A stretch of DNA of 64,000 bases from Armigeres subalbatus (lineage: Eukaryota; Arthropoda; Insecta; Diptera; Culicidae). The stretch is taken from positions 232,998,371-233,062,370 of the forward strand of contig NC_085140.1 in NCBI RefSeq assembly GCF_024139115.2, read 5' to 3'. The notes under the pieces are model-generated. The model worked only from the letters and a program-made list of their open reading frames with translations. It was not told where the DNA came from and ran no database searches. Positions 12,031 through 23,900 of the stretch are shown piece by piece (positions within the stretch are counted from its first letter, which is position 1; every line of letters begins with the position of its first letter). The position numbers were made by a program, and so were the translations under genes.

Positions 12031-12155
12031 GGGGTTCGTGGCCGTGCGGTTAGCGACGTCAATTGTCTAGACGCATGGATTATGGAGCGTGGGTTCGATT
12101 CCCGTCTCGGTAAGAAGAAAACTTTTCGTGATCGAAAAATTCTTCACCGGTCCAC
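12031..12155 (+). mobile_element. tRNA-derived SINE, short copy
   Basis: Contains a box-A-like word (GGCCGTGCGGTTAGCGACGT) and a box-B-like word (GGGTTCGATTCCCGTCTCGG) at tRNA-like spacing, followed by a short body ending near CCACTGGG. A diverged relative is at 47603-47790. Not a functional tRNA because no cloverleaf can be completed. Confidence 0.6.
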
Positions 12156-12344
12156 TGGGTAGGCTGACCAGATCATTTTAGTGACAAAACGGGACAAACG
12201 CACTTGCAAAACGGGACATGTCAAAAAACCTTGTGAGAAAACTCAAGAGCTATGGAAATTTCAAAATTTATGGTCTTAGTTATCATTTACCGTGTAAAAA
12301 GTTAGAGACAATTTTTAGAGTGAATCATTCAGCACCATAACCTT

Positions 12345-12424
12345 CTACACACTTAGCTCATTTTAAAGTATTCGGTAAATTTTGCCGAAATCTCAACTGC
12401 TGAACTGTTCGGTAAATTAATGTA
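12345..12424. mobile_element. Fragment of an ACACTTA/CGGTAAA-type MITE
   Basis: Starts TACACACTTAGC and contains two CGGTAAAT words, like the MITE at 18104-18335 and the partial one at 63888. The other end is missing and joins LINE-derived sequence. Confidence 0.4.
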
Positions 12425-12600
12425 CACGGCACGAAGCCTTTGCGGGATGCGTTGAGCTTTTGATAGAACTTGCGTGTATCTTGAGAACGGCACAGCTGTT
12501 CCATCTCCTCGCACTCCGCTTCTTCCAGGCGGCGTTTCTTCTCCTGAAAAAGGCGGGTCTGCTGTCTCCGCTTCCATCTATAACTTCCATCTATAACTTC
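12425..12600 (-). pseudogene. RTE-like LINE (second family) scrap
   Basis: On the minus strand this matches, nearly base for base in places, the LINE scrap at 39485-39660 (shared plus-strand words GCGGGATGCGTTGAGCTT and CCTCGCACTCCGCTTCTT). The region corresponds to the linker between endonuclease and reverse transcriptase in the family represented at 48690-50715. About 60 codons remain and the frame is broken. Confidence 0.55.
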
Positions 12601-12940
12601 CTCGAGATGCTAATAGGGTAGGATTATAGATTTTTCGTGCTAAAACCCTTTTTCATGAATATAAGTGAGGGAAAATCTAGGAATATTTAAGAATAACAAG
12701 AATCTCAGCAAGAAAAGAACATTAATATAATGTAATATTATTACATTAATAAAATGTAAACATTAATTGTTTCCATGAATATGGTTGGCGCATGTGCTTA
12801 AATGTAAAATCTAATCAATTCCCCATACTTTTTGATCGAAATGAATTTAAATAACACTAAAAGTAGCCTCACACATCGGGAATCTTGTCCATTTATTTTG
12901 TTCCCATATGATTTTAAAAGGGCGCGATCTACGCACAGTT

Positions 12941-13620
12941 GGCGGCTCGGTTGGAAAAAATTGAAACGGTTTGATTTTGGTTTGAGTTGACGGGGGTGGA
13001 GTCAAGGTTCGCTGAACATGTTTGAGCATTTGTAGTGAAGTTGCACAAACCCCCATATATTTTTTAATGGTTGGTGCTCAAGTTGGTGCTTCGGTCGTAC
13101 GTGTGTGATATAGTTGGTCGAATAAATTGATTGTTCGTGCCGCTGTTGGTGAAACTTGATGGATGTTGGAATAAACGAGAGGTGGAGTCAATGTTGGTCA
13201 AACTGCTTGACCGTGTGTACGTTCCATAATGCACCAGTCAAGCAGTTTGACGAACATTGACTCTGCCCCCAAGAAAATGCTTCGGTTGCTGCTTTGTTTA
13301 AACGTGTGTGAAGTTGTTCGAACAATTTGACATTTGGCGGCTCTGTTGGAAAAAATTAAAACGGTTTGATTTTGGTTTGAATTGGCGGGGGCGGAGTCAA
13401 GGTTCGCCGAACATGTTTGAGCATTTGTAGTGAAATTGCACAAACTCCCATATACTGTTTGATGGTTGGTGATCAAGTTGGCGCTTCGGTCGTTCGTGTG
13501 TGATATTGTTGGTCGAATAAATTGATTATTCGTGCCGCTGTTGGTAAAACTTGATGCATGATTGAACAAACGAGAGGTGGACTCAATGTTGGTCAAACTG
13601 CTTGACCGTGTGTACGTTCC
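12941..13620 (+). repeat. Direct repeat, period 395 bp, with internal hairpin
   Basis: Copy 1 (12941-13225) and copy 2 (13336-13620) are closely similar and end in the same word GACCGTGTGTACGTTCC. The spacer (13231-13263) carries a near-perfect reverse complement of the end of copy 1 (GAGTCAATGTTGGTCAAACT paired with AGTTTGACGAACATTGACTC), so a stem-loop can form. The element type is unknown. Confidence 0.7.
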
Positions 13621-13891
13621 AAAATGGGGTAGCGTAAACCTGGGGTGATATGCACTCCCGGGGCAAAACGACCTTTTGAAGTTTTAGCAGTATTTTAAAT
13701 CGATTTACTGTTGGATTGATAGTTTGCCATCCAAAGTACTTGCGCTGTGGTGAAAACTCTGGAAAAATTGCCGAAAATACCACAGTTTCACCTACTGTCA
13801 ATTCAACGTCAATAAATAAGGAAATAGGAAATAGTAATAGTGAATGGTAAACTCATGATTTCGATGATCATTTCCAAGCGTAAATACATAC

Positions 13892-14029
13892 CTTGTGGAA
13901 CAATGTCTCCTTTTTCGCGCGTCCAGTAGTTGATGGACTTAGGATACGCTTCGGAATGACACTCAAGGGTCATCCGCTGTCCTTCTACTGCACCAACGAG
14001 CTGATTTGGAACCGATATCATCGGAGCAA
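13892..14029 (-). CDS. DIP-family IgSF gene, exon for first half of Ig3
   Basis: 138-bp internal exon, acceptor CGTTCGTTGGCAG before 14029 and donor G|GTATGT after 13892; phase 1 at both ends. It encodes the start of the third Ig domain, with SVPNQLVGAVEG, the first Ig cysteine in TLECHSEAYP and then KSINYWTREKG, sequences typical of Dpr-interacting proteins. It joins the exon at 14220-14092 across a 62-bp intron to give VHFAPMISVPN at the Ig2-Ig3 boundary. The second half of Ig3 and the C terminus are not in the 13.9 kb below, so the next intron is longer than that or the exons lie outside the window. Confidence 0.9.
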
Positions 14030-14091
14030 CTGCCAACGAACGAGATAATTTGTTATTTGTCGAATTTTGTATACAAATCAATCTTTCTTAC

Positions 14092-14220
14092 AGTGCACAA
14101 TCAGCATAACTCGTTTACTGACAGACGGCGGCACTCCATTCGAAGCTATGCAGAGGTACGCTCCCATGTGCAACCGATTGACCTTTGGTATGCTCAACGT
14201 TGGACCCTCGATAGATTGTA
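14092..14220 (-). CDS. DIP-family IgSF gene, exon for second half of Ig2
   Basis: 129-bp exon between acceptor TTTCTTGACAG (before 14220) and donor T|GTAAGA (after 14092), phase 1 in and out. It carries the second half of Ig2 including the Y-x-C motif MGAYLCIASNG and the strand SVSKRVMLIVH. The exon is separated from the first half of Ig2 (45858-45700) by a 31.5-kb intron but the reading frame joins cleanly. This split in the middle of an Ig domain is usual for insect DIP genes. Confidence 0.92.
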
Positions 14221-14439
14221 CTGTCAAGAAAATCGAGAAACACGAAACAAAAAAATTAAACACTTTTTGGTCAATTGGTTCAAAAACGAGTAAATAGTGA
14301 CTCCGCCGGTGTGAATGTGTAATCTATACTGAATTTTTAATTGCATTGTCTTTGAAGGTGAATAGCGTTAGAATACCATTTAAAAACAAAATGGCACTTT
14401 CAGGAGCACAAACCTAAAAAAACAGACGACAAACAACAG

Positions 14440-14665
14440 CAGAAAACAGTTCGACACTAAGCATATGCGGTGTTTCGAAAAATTTCGTTTTAGGGCATTC
14501 GAAACGAGATTCCGCGGAATTTCGCGGAATTTTAATATGGCGAAATCTGATTTTCTGATTTCGTTTGGTATCGATTAATTTCAAAAACTTCGACGGAAAA
14601 ATCATGCTTTTAACGAAATTAAACGGAATTTCGCGGAATTTCGAAATGAATTTTTAATATTTCAA
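14440..14665. repeat. AT-rich repeat with GGAATTTCGCGGAATTT words
   Basis: The word CGGAATTTCGCGGAATTT occurs twice (14512-14534 and 14620-14640 approximately). A related TTTCGTTTCG-rich tract lies at 18805-18962. No coding capacity. Between 14665 and 15866 I see nothing else recognisable. Confidence 0.45.
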
Positions 14666-15866
14666 ATTTTCCTATCGTAAAAAAATGCGCCGCTGAATAA
14701 AGCCATTCAAACTCTATTTAAAATTTTATAAGGTACATCGCAAGTTGGGGCAAGTTGAAAAGGTTTTATCAAAGTTGAACTTTGTAGTGCTATAAAAAAA
14801 TCATTCTTTGATAAATTTTGAGTTCGTTTGCGGCATTTGCTAGTTCGGGGCAAAGATTATACATAAAAAATTAGCAACCTTACCAAACTTTCTTATAAAT
14901 AGTTAGTATACTAAAATTATATTTTTATATGCATTGTTTCAACTTCCCCACGTATCGGGGCAAGTTGAAACACTACGCTATATACAGACATTAGCCAATT
15001 TTGCCGTATCAAAAACAAAATATAGTACTCAGTGAAACTCAAGATGCACAAGGTTGGTATGGTGACTGTACTGCCAGGACACTCATTAGAGTCCCATGTG
15101 AATGTTGATGTAAACTTCTGATGATTTTGAATATCTTTCAGACGTTAGCTCAAAATTGTCTCCTGTTAAGGAAAAGTGATAAAATAGTAGTCTTTGTTCC
15201 AGAATTTTGAAAATCAAATCTTTCTTGTATTGTCCATCTTGATATTTACTCGCATTACTTTTCAAGATAATTAATTATTTGGTTCACTTGAATTTTGCGC
15301 TTGATCAATTTGTTTTGTGTTTTACTTAACCAGCATACCTCTTTTTTTTGGCTGGCTCTTCTCCGGCAGCATATCTCTCACAAACCGCTCGATTGAAGAA
15401 ATAGGGGACTAGGGACGTGAAAGGTGGAGTTAACAAAATGGTTACATGCTCTGTTTTATTTTTTTTGAAAGCCAGTGCTCACTACGAGGAAAAGTAGATT
15501 AAGAATCCCAAAACAAGACCATGCAGTTTGAACATGACCCCTTTTAATTCTATTCTTGAGTGGAAATTGCAGGTGGGTTGCATTCATGACGGGATGGGCG
15601 AATATTTATTAATTTTTTTTCAGAAGCTTGGACCTTCTTATTAATTTATATTATCCGAATGTATTTACGGACCAACGTGAATTCTGGAAAAAAAATTCAT
15701 TTTAAGTTGCGAGGGTGACGTTTTGAACCGTTGTATCAACTTGCCCCGCACCACGAATTTCTATTTGCCCCGATGGGTTGAAAATGCGGAGCAATTTCAA
15801 GCGACAAAAATACGAAAATTTACCGGGTCTTTCATCGATTTTTTATAATCATTATGCTTATTCAAC

Positions 15867-16116
15867 ACTAGCAGACCCGACGAACTTCGTTTCGCCTAAA
15901 ATTGATTTATTTTCTGAATAATTCTTGAGTTATGAAGAAATTGATGTTTCATTTGTATGGGAGCCCCCCTTTCTAAAGGAGGGAGGGATCTCGAACCATC
16001 TTAGGAACCTTCCCTGGCCCCAAAAACCTCTGCATACAAATTTTAACGCCGATCCGTTCAGTAGTTTCGAAATCTATAAGGTTCAGACAGACAGAAATTC
16101 ATTTTTATGTATATAG
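15867..16116 (+). repeat. Interspersed repeat starting ACTAGCAGACCCGACGAACT
   Basis: 250 bp with a recognisable head (ACTAGCAGACCCGACGAACT), a middle word (CCTTCCCTGGCCCCAAAAAC), a segment reading GCCGATCCGTTCAGTAGTTT, and a tail CAGACAGACAGAAATTCATT followed by TATATAGAT. This arrangement belongs to a repeat type widespread in arthropod genomes; I infer a short retroposon but cannot name the family. Confidence 0.55.
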
Positions 16117-16414
16117 ATTGGATGATTACCTACCGTGAAAATTTGATGAAAAAAAAAACTCTTACAAACACCATTTTGAGACTTATTTCATTGGCACGCC
16201 AAAAACAACTACCATGATATGTGAAGCAACTTTATCCAATGGAAATTTGCAGGAAATCGTTGATTCTAGCGTTAACTTTTGGTTTTTGTTCAGGGGGTCC
16301 ATTATACGCACGGGGTCCATTACTAGCACTCTCCCCAATATTTAGCAATAAACGTAAATGTCTGCGTTCTAGTTTGATGGCATAAAATTAGTTTACATTT
16401 AATAGCTAAAGGCT

Positions 16415-16726
16415 ATCTTGCCGCACGGCCTCCTTAGCCGTGCGGTAAGACGCGCGGCTACAAAGCAAGACCATGGTGAGGGGTGGCTGGGTTCGATTCC
16501 CGGTGCCGGTCTAGGCAGTTTTCGGATTGGAAATTGTCTCGTCTTCCCTGGGCATAAAAGTATCATCGTGTTTAGCCTCATGATATACAAATGCGAAAAT
16601 GGTAACTTGGCTTAGAAACCTCGCAGTTAATAACTGTGGAAGTGCTTAATGAACACCAAGCTGCGAGGCGGCTCTGTCCCAGTGTGTGGGGATGTAATGC
16701 CAATAAGAAGAAGAAGAAGAAGAAGA
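16415..16726 (+). mobile_element. tRNA-derived SINE, full length
   Basis: Flanked by the 11-bp duplication AGCTAAAGGCT (16404-16414 and 16727-16737). Box-A-like GCCGTGCGGTAAGACGCG and box-B-like GGGTTCGATTCCCGGTG are followed by GGAAATTGTCTCG, CCTGGGCATAAAAGTATCAT, CTCGCAGTTAATAACTGTGG and a (GAA)n tail. Other copies are at 39175-39484 (plus) and 36782-37328 (minus). Confidence 0.88.
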
Positions 16727-16990
16727 AGCTAAAGGCTTATACATTGTTCTCAAGGGCTGAAAAGATTTATAACTGTTGATTTTAAGCATTATATTCATTT
16801 TTTTCATCTAGCAGTTAAATTTTTTCAAAGTGAAATCTTTTGTGCTTGTAACTTTCGGTTCTCTTACATAAATAATGAATATTTCTATCGAGTTTAGATA
16901 GTTTCTATCGAGGAAGATAAACATCGATTTTTGAAACATATTGTATGGAAGGTTCTGTACCAAATTAATTTGGTTACACTGGCGACCTTA

Positions 16991-17319
16991 CACGCTAAAA
17001 ATGAACTACTCAAAATTGAGTCGAATCCGACTCATTTTCATTAAAAACGGGACAACTCAAAATTTGAGTAAAAGATACTACATCAATAAAATGATGATTT
17101 CGCGAAAGTTAAGCTTGGCCTTCCATCAATTTTAAATACGACAGATGCGAATCAAGTTTATCTATCTATCTAAGTGCATTTTACGACAAACAGACTCCTA
17201 GTTTAAGTGCAATCATCATTTTATTGAAGTAGTATCTTTTACTCAAATTTTGAGTTGTCCCGTTTTTAATGAAAATGAGTCGGATTCGACTCAATTTTGA
17301 GTAGTTCATTTTTAGCGTG
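16991..17319. mobile_element. Long-TIR MITE, TA duplication
   Basis: 329 bp flanked by TA (16989-16990, 17320-17321). The terminal inverted repeats are 109 bp (16991-17099 and 17211-17319) with one mismatch that I can see. Ends are CACGCTAAAAATGAACTACT and its complement. The near-identical arms mean recent origin and a strong hairpin if transcribed. No ORF; Tc1/mariner-type mobilisation is inferred from TA. Confidence 0.88.
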
Positions 17320-17814
17320 TATCAGAGCTACCGACTGAATAGTAACAAGGCAGACACGATTGGATTGTCACATCATGTCCTAGCTTTCAGCAAACACGTA
17401 CCTATGCCTTTTTTTATTGCTAAAACACAGCAAATAGTTTATTGGAAATCAGCAAATAACCGTATTTTGTACGGAAGTCTGTTCTTTCTTATGCTGAGCT
17501 GCAGAAATAAAAACTGATTGTGTATTTTTAATATTGCGAAAATTGTTTGGATACTCAAAATTACCTTCATCCTATAACTTCAGTAGACCCTCAAGACCCT
17601 CAACTTCAGTAGGTTCAAGTTCCCTATATTCTCTTAATTATTCAGATCTGTTATAGTTTTTTTACATTCTATTTCCAATGGTTTGAATTTCCAGGCTTTA
17701 CAGATTCATCATGGAATGGAGAACGTTTTCCGGGGCGCCAGGCAATGTGAGGCAAGTAGGCTGAACCCGGAACTGTCCCGCATAATCCGGGACGTTTGTA
17801 ACCTAATGTAACAT

Positions 17815-17965
17815 GCAGATAGCGTAATGGTGTTGCTAGAGTAAGAGCATCTGACAGCTATTATTGTTAAGGTCCGACTCCCACCAGTGCACCATAGAAT
17901 TTTTCTAATCGTTCTCACAAAAAGTGAGTGAGAGGTGAAGTGATTAAACGAAAAAGGTTTTCGTC
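17815..17965 (+). mobile_element. Possible tRNA-like SINE fragment
   Basis: Box-A-like TAGCGTAATGGTGTTGC and box-B-like GGTCCGACTCCC at tRNA-like spacing. No clear tail or duplication. Confidence 0.3.
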
Positions 17966-18103
17966 TAGCAGTCACGGTTTTCGTTTATCTTCAAAGGCCG
18001 AGAAAAAATGATGGATGAAAAATGCCACTCACTATAACCAAAAAAAAATGCTCGCTTAATATTTCCATCAGACCTCAGTAAAAATTTAGAAAAGTCGAGT
18101 TTA

Positions 18104-18335
18104 CACACTTAGTTTTTATTTCTGCAGCTCGGTAAAAATCCGCATAGCCGTGCGCCAGCAAAATAAATAACTGATATTCCGGCAAAAATGATTCGGCAAT
18201 TCGGCAAATTATTTGCTGATTTCCAGCAATTTTGACAGAAATCTCGGCAAAAAACATGTTTGCTGGGGCACGGCTGTGTGAATCTCGGTAAAAGTTGACC
18301 ATTTTTCTGACATCCCGGTAAAAAAATTAAGTGTG
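18104..18335. mobile_element. MITE with CACACTTA ends and CGGTAAA words
   Basis: 232 bp between TA dinucleotides (18102-18103, 18336-18337). The ends are CACACTTAGTTTTTATT and AAAAATTAAGTGTG. Several CGGTAAAA words and an internal inverted pair (GCCGTGCGCCAGCAAA / TTTGCTGGGGCACGGC) are present. The same end is seen at 12347 and 63888. Confidence 0.65.
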
Positions 18336-18804
18336 TACTACTGCAACCAACAGCTGTTTGGAAAGTCTCACAGATTCAATAAATCTTCATGAATTTGGTT
18401 GGAAATTTGCCTGGAGGTGGAGACTTTATTCAAGATGTCGATTGAAATGGAAGGGTGGCACTTTGAATCTGTAATACTTTTCAAAATGATGAACAGATCC
18501 AATAAATATGAAATCTGTTGAAAAATCTACTTTAATTTATTTTTACTGAGGCCTGTTGGAAATATTAAGCGATGAATATTTTTACGTTGTTTATGGTAAA
18601 GAGGAATACTTTTGAAAATGGTAAACAGGTACAAAACTGATCTGATACTTATGTCCTTTTGTAAAATTAAGCTAGATTCTACCTTTGGAATTTGGGTAAC
18701 AATATTTTTCTTTAACAATATTAAACAAAATTAATTTTAATTCGTATTCTTTTTTTTTAGTTTTTTGCATTATGTATATAATGCAAAAAAAACTGTTTGA
18801 TAAA

Positions 18805-18962
18805 AAATTCGCGGAATTTTTTTTAAATTTCGTTTCGTTTCGAAAAATCAAATGGACCTCAATTTCGTTTCGTTTCGATGTATCGGAAATAAATCTGAAT
18901 TTCGTTTCGTTTCGTTCCGAACCAACAATAGCATTTCAAATTTCGTTTCGTTTCGTTTCGTC
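18805..18962 (+). repeat. TTTCGTTTCG-rich simple repeat
   Basis: Four clusters of TTTCGTTTCG separated by 20-40 bp. Open frames across it (18772-19068) reflect low complexity, not a gene. Confidence 0.7.
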
Positions 18963-19069
18963 AGGAAAAAATGTGTTATCGCATACCCTTATTCGACACT
19001 ATTGTTTCATAAGGGCGAAAGTTGCAAACGTAAACAAGGCCTTCTCCTGCAAATTCCTCAATAACTAGG

Positions 19070-20635
19070 ATCGCTCCCAGCTAACAACCACTTGGAACAG
19101 GTGGAGCGCCTTCTACCGAACGGAAGCGGAAAATAACGTAGGAAGTCTCTAATCTTCCTGAAATCGGCAGAAAAAGTCAATGTTTACGTTTGCGACTTTC
19201 GCCCTTATGGAACAACAATGTCGAGTTGTTCTTCCTTGCTCTGTGTCAGCCTGCACATAAAAAAGGCATTGCAATGTGTCCAGTACGATTCAACTTCCTT
19301 TATTGATAATTTTATGCAATGGAAAAAAAAGCGAGTTGAGGGCTAGGACGGTCATTGCGGGTGCCATTTTTGGACTCTGTCGCGATTGTCCTTAATCGAA
19401 TTTGGTTTGAGTGCGATATCAGCTTAGCAGTTTTTAAACTCTTTTGATGTGGAATTTCGTCTCAATTGATACATGTATACATGGATTTCTTAAAATCTAT
19501 AAGAGCTACTTTATATATCGAAATTTCTCATTTTGAATTTTCCAGAAGGGGGCCACACATTAGTCTGGGATGGGCCAGGCCCTCACTTATTCACGCCAAT
19601 GTGTGCAACAGAATGACCTTTGATATGCCCAACATTATTGGTTTAAACCCTAAAAAAACCGTCAAGAATATCAAAAATACAATACAAAAAATACAAGACA
19701 AATAAATTAAAACACGTATTAGTCATTGTTTCTAACTGGTTCATAGTATTCGTCAGCTTTAATCAAATATTCTGTTACAATTTTTTAGATTCGAAATTTA
19801 TTGTTTCACTGTTTTAAAACATTATTTTGCTTCGAAAAGTACTTTTAGAAGGAAATAAAAACACGAATTCCATCTCTACGCTAAGTTCCACTAAGGTTGT
19901 CTTACATAGCAGTACAGTTTTTTTAGTGCTAATACCTAAATGAAATGAAAAAAAAATGCATTGGAATACTGAATGAATATTCATTTATTTTTTTCGCATC
20001 GAAATTTGGAAAAGAATACCTTGCATCCCTGAATAAAATTGTTTCCCTGTGATACCTCTGTGATCATTTTGCATGACAAAAATAATACCAAGCAAAAGAA
20101 AAACCTTTTCGAAGTGGTATCTGACTTAATAATATATGCAATCAACAGTGAAGACGTCATCAACAATTGATAAAAACACACACAGTGGGTAAACCAATCC
20201 CAATTGATTCTGATCCACGCCAAAACGACACGTCTCCAAACCACACGGTTGTACAAGTGGCGATAAATTTTCAATCGAGTCGAAAATTGGATCGCAACAA
20301 TAAAGTTGTCATAAAACAAAATTATTTTTCATTTCCCACATAGGTATTGATACGTTGAGTTGACTCGGTTGGGGAAGGATGACAAAAACGTAGGCGAAAA
20401 ATGAAAATAAACTCGGGAAATACAAACAAGCTGTCTCAGGAAAACCGGCACAATGTTTTCCTCATCATTCTCGTCCATTGGAATAATTCCCCACATATTG
20501 TTGAAAATAAATCGAAACGCAATATTCGTTGACATAATCATTTACGTCATGTGCTTATAAGAATTGAATAGCCAGTAATTATAAATCAAAAGTAAGCTAG
20601 TAATTATAAATCAAAACGAAATGTTCTATATAGCC
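19070..20635. other. Spacer, nothing recognised
   Basis: About 1.5 kb without a supported gene. Minus-strand frames at 20319-19981 and 20541-20329 have no recognisable motif. Confidence 0.4.
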
Positions 20636-20639
20636 TATG

Positions 20640-20984
20640 CTTCCAACCAGGAATTGTAGTAATAAGTTCGTCAATGAAAAACAGAATGAGCAGAGTCTCC
20701 CAGCCTGTATGTCTCTTGGTGAAAGTAGCACTGACTCCACTGAAACGAAATGCAACCTTTTTTCTGATCATTTTCCGAGTGTGCTCAATATTAGCACCGC
20801 ATCAGATTAGTTAATTGAAGCGGTCCTACGAGACGCCCCTGAAAATATTATTTCAATGGGTCTTGTGGAATTTTCTGCAAGCGATATCTACAATGAAATT
20901 TGCGAAATGAAATCTTCATCTGTACCTGGACCAGACGGCATTCCGTCACTTATGCTGGAAAATGTGCAATCGCACTGTTTCAAA
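20640..20984 (+). pseudogene. LINE reverse-transcriptase fragment (Jockey/CR1-like)
   Basis: About 110 codons with several stops, reading FSASDIYNEICEMKSSSVPG then DGIPSLMLEN. This is the linker plus the start of a reverse-transcriptase domain (PGPDGIP motif). The fragment ends at the RTE insertion point; its last 13 bp (GCACTGTTTCAAA, 20972-20984) are the left target duplication of that RTE. Confidence 0.65.
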
Positions 20985-23900
20985 GGGCTGCGAAATGGTG
21001 AGTTGACATCCGGGAAGGGGCGCCTAACATAGCTCTGGTCCTCACAAGTTCCAATACTCACGCTTCCACGGGTCTTCCGATGACAATTGACCGCCAGCTA
21101 AGGGTTGCGTACTTAGCTGGTAGTGCAGCCTGGGCACTGTTGTCCTTCTGACATCAGCTAGAGTGAGAGGGTGCGTCCTGTGGGGTCTGCCTAGGATGTG
21201 GTGGGGTTCGACAGTGGGCTCTGTTGAACTTCTATAAAAGCTGCATGTGTCCCCAAGCAGGCCCTATCAAAGCGACCGTGTGCCGCTCAAAGCGCACTAG
21301 CCTAGTCCTGGTGTTGGGTGGGACTTTAAACAAATTTGACCCGACTGATCGAGCGTCTGTCCACCAAGGAGGTGCGGCTCCAACAGCGTCTGTTCTGGCA
21401 TCCAGCGGCTGAGTATGAAATGCTATTCCCGGAAGCTATACCTAAGATGGCAGCCCCATCCCGGTGGATAGGGAACCTTGGGCCAACAACCTACTGTTCC
21501 CGAAACATCAATTTGTTCGAGAATCCGATAATGAAAGAATACGGACTGATTTTACGGCGACGACTCTTAGCGCGAAACAACGGACACGAATAGGAACATG
21601 GAACGTTTTAACCCTAGCCCAGCAGGGTAAATTGGCACAACTTGCCAATGAGGCACGCCGCATGAAGCTTGAGATCCTGGGACTGAGTGAAGTCCGTTGG
21701 CCAAACTTTGGAGAACACAGAACGCCGTCGGGACAAGTTCTGCTATACTCTGGTTTACGAGGTGAACACGCTCCCCGGCATCGCGGAGTTGGCTTCCTAC
21801 TAAGCGCTCAGGCACACTCTGCGCTTATGAAGTGGGAACCTATAAGTGAAAGGATAATCGTTGCCAGATTTAGAACACGGGTCCGAAACCTTACTATAAT
21901 CCAATGTTATGCGCCAACCGATGCTGCCGATCTGCAAGACAAAGAGAACTTCTACAGTCAACTCAATGCCGTCGTAGATAGAATTCCGAAGGGTGATATC
22001 AAGATCTGTTTGGGCGACTTCAATGCGAAGATCGGATCCGACAACTCGAACCATGAGCGCATTATGGGACGCCATGGTCTCGGAGAAATGAGTGAAAACG
22101 GAGAGCTGTTCGCAGAATTTTGTGGTAATAACGACATGGTGATCGGGGATCGCTCTTCCCTCATCGACCGGTTCACAAGGTCACGTGGGTCTCCCGTGAC
22201 GGCTTTACAGAAAATCAAATCGACCACATCTGCATCAGCCGAAAATGGAAACGGAGCCTTCTTGATGTACGGAATAAACGTAGTGCCGATATCGCGTCTG
22301 ATCATCACCTCCTCATCGGCGAAATACGCCTGCGCATTGCGCGGATTCGTCGGCAGGAGGAAAGAGTTGGACGACGATTCAACACACGCCGACTGGAAGA
22401 TGCCACGGTGAAACGGTCCTTCGTTGAAGAACTGGAGACGCGTGCTGCAGATATTCCGGAAGGTGGCAGCGTGGAAGACCAATGGACCGCCATCAAGAAT
22501 GCCTTCATCGACACCAGCGAGAACAATCTGGGTGAACTACGCACCCAGAGAAAACAATGGATCACCGATGAGACCTGGAGGAAGATAGAGGAGCGAAGAG
22601 AAGCCAAAGCCGCGATAGAGCGATCGAAAACGAGAGGAGCCAAAGTCTTAGCCCGTCAACGATACACGGCTCTTGAGAAGGAAGTAAAACGCTTATGTCG
22701 ACGGGACAAGCGAGCGTGGGCAGACTCTCTGGCCGACGAAGGAGAGAGAGCCGCAGCAACCGGGGACATTCGCCTCCTCTACGATATCTCACGACGCTTA
22801 AGCGGGCGAAGACGAATGCAACGATGCCTGTGAAAGACGCGAATGATCAGTTATTGACCGACCCAACTGACCAGCTGAAACGCTGGTTCGAGCACTTCGA
22901 ACAACTTTTTCAAGTGCCAACCAGGCCATCACCACCTCGGCATGATCTGCCTAGGATCCGACGTATAACACGTGTCAATACCGAAGCTCCATCACTGCTA
23001 GAGATTCAAACAGCCATCCAAAGCATGAAATCGAATAAAGCCCCAGGGGTCGACCGCATATCAGCCGAGATGCTCAAAGCTGACCCCATGACATCCGCAC
23101 AACTACTGCATCGTTTATTTCGTAATATCTGGGACACCGCAACTTTCCCGGTCGACTGGATGCAAGGTATCTTAGTGAAGGTGCTCAAAAGGGTGACCTG
23201 ACTGTATGCGATAACTGGCGAGGCATTATGTTGCTGTGTACCGTTCTCAAAGTTCTGTGCAAAATTATCCTAGCCCGGATTCAGGAGAAGATCGATGCGA
23301 CTCTCCGGCGGCAGCAAGCCGGATTCCGTGCCGGAAGATCCTGTGTGGACCATATTGTCACGCTCCGCATCATTTTGGAGCAAGTCAACGAATTCCAAGA
23401 GTCCCTTTACTTGGTATTCATTGACTACGAAAAAGCTTTCGACCGTCTCAATCACGAGAATATGTGGGGCGCCCTGAGACGCAAGGGGGTTCCTGAGAAA
23501 ATCATCGGCCTCATCGAGGCACAGTACGAGGCCTTTTCGTGTAGAGTGCTGCACAATGGGGTCCTGTCCGACCCTATCCGGGTCGTAGCTGGTGTGAGGC
23601 AAGGATGTATTCTATCACCGTTACTGTTCCTCATCGTAATCGATGAGATTCTGGTAGATGCGATTGACCGTGAACCAAACCGCGGGCTGTTATGGCAGCC
23701 TATAACCATGGAGCACTTAAACGACTTCGAATTGGCGGATGACGTTGCACTACTCGCGCAACGGCGCTCTGATATGCAGAGTAAGCTCAACGACCTTACC
23801 GATCGCTCCTCCTCGGCAGGTTTAGTCATCAACGTCAACAAAACCAAATCGTTGGATGTAAACACGGTGACTCCTTCCAGTTTCACAGTAGCCGGGCAAC

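Noticed and set aside
12060..12120. Possible tRNA gene (A and B boxes)
   Set aside because: No complete cloverleaf or anticodon stem; it has a relative at 47603 and a SINE-like body.
18772..19068. 98-codon frame over TTTCGTTTCG repeats
   Set aside because: Low-complexity sequence, overlapping open frames, no domain.
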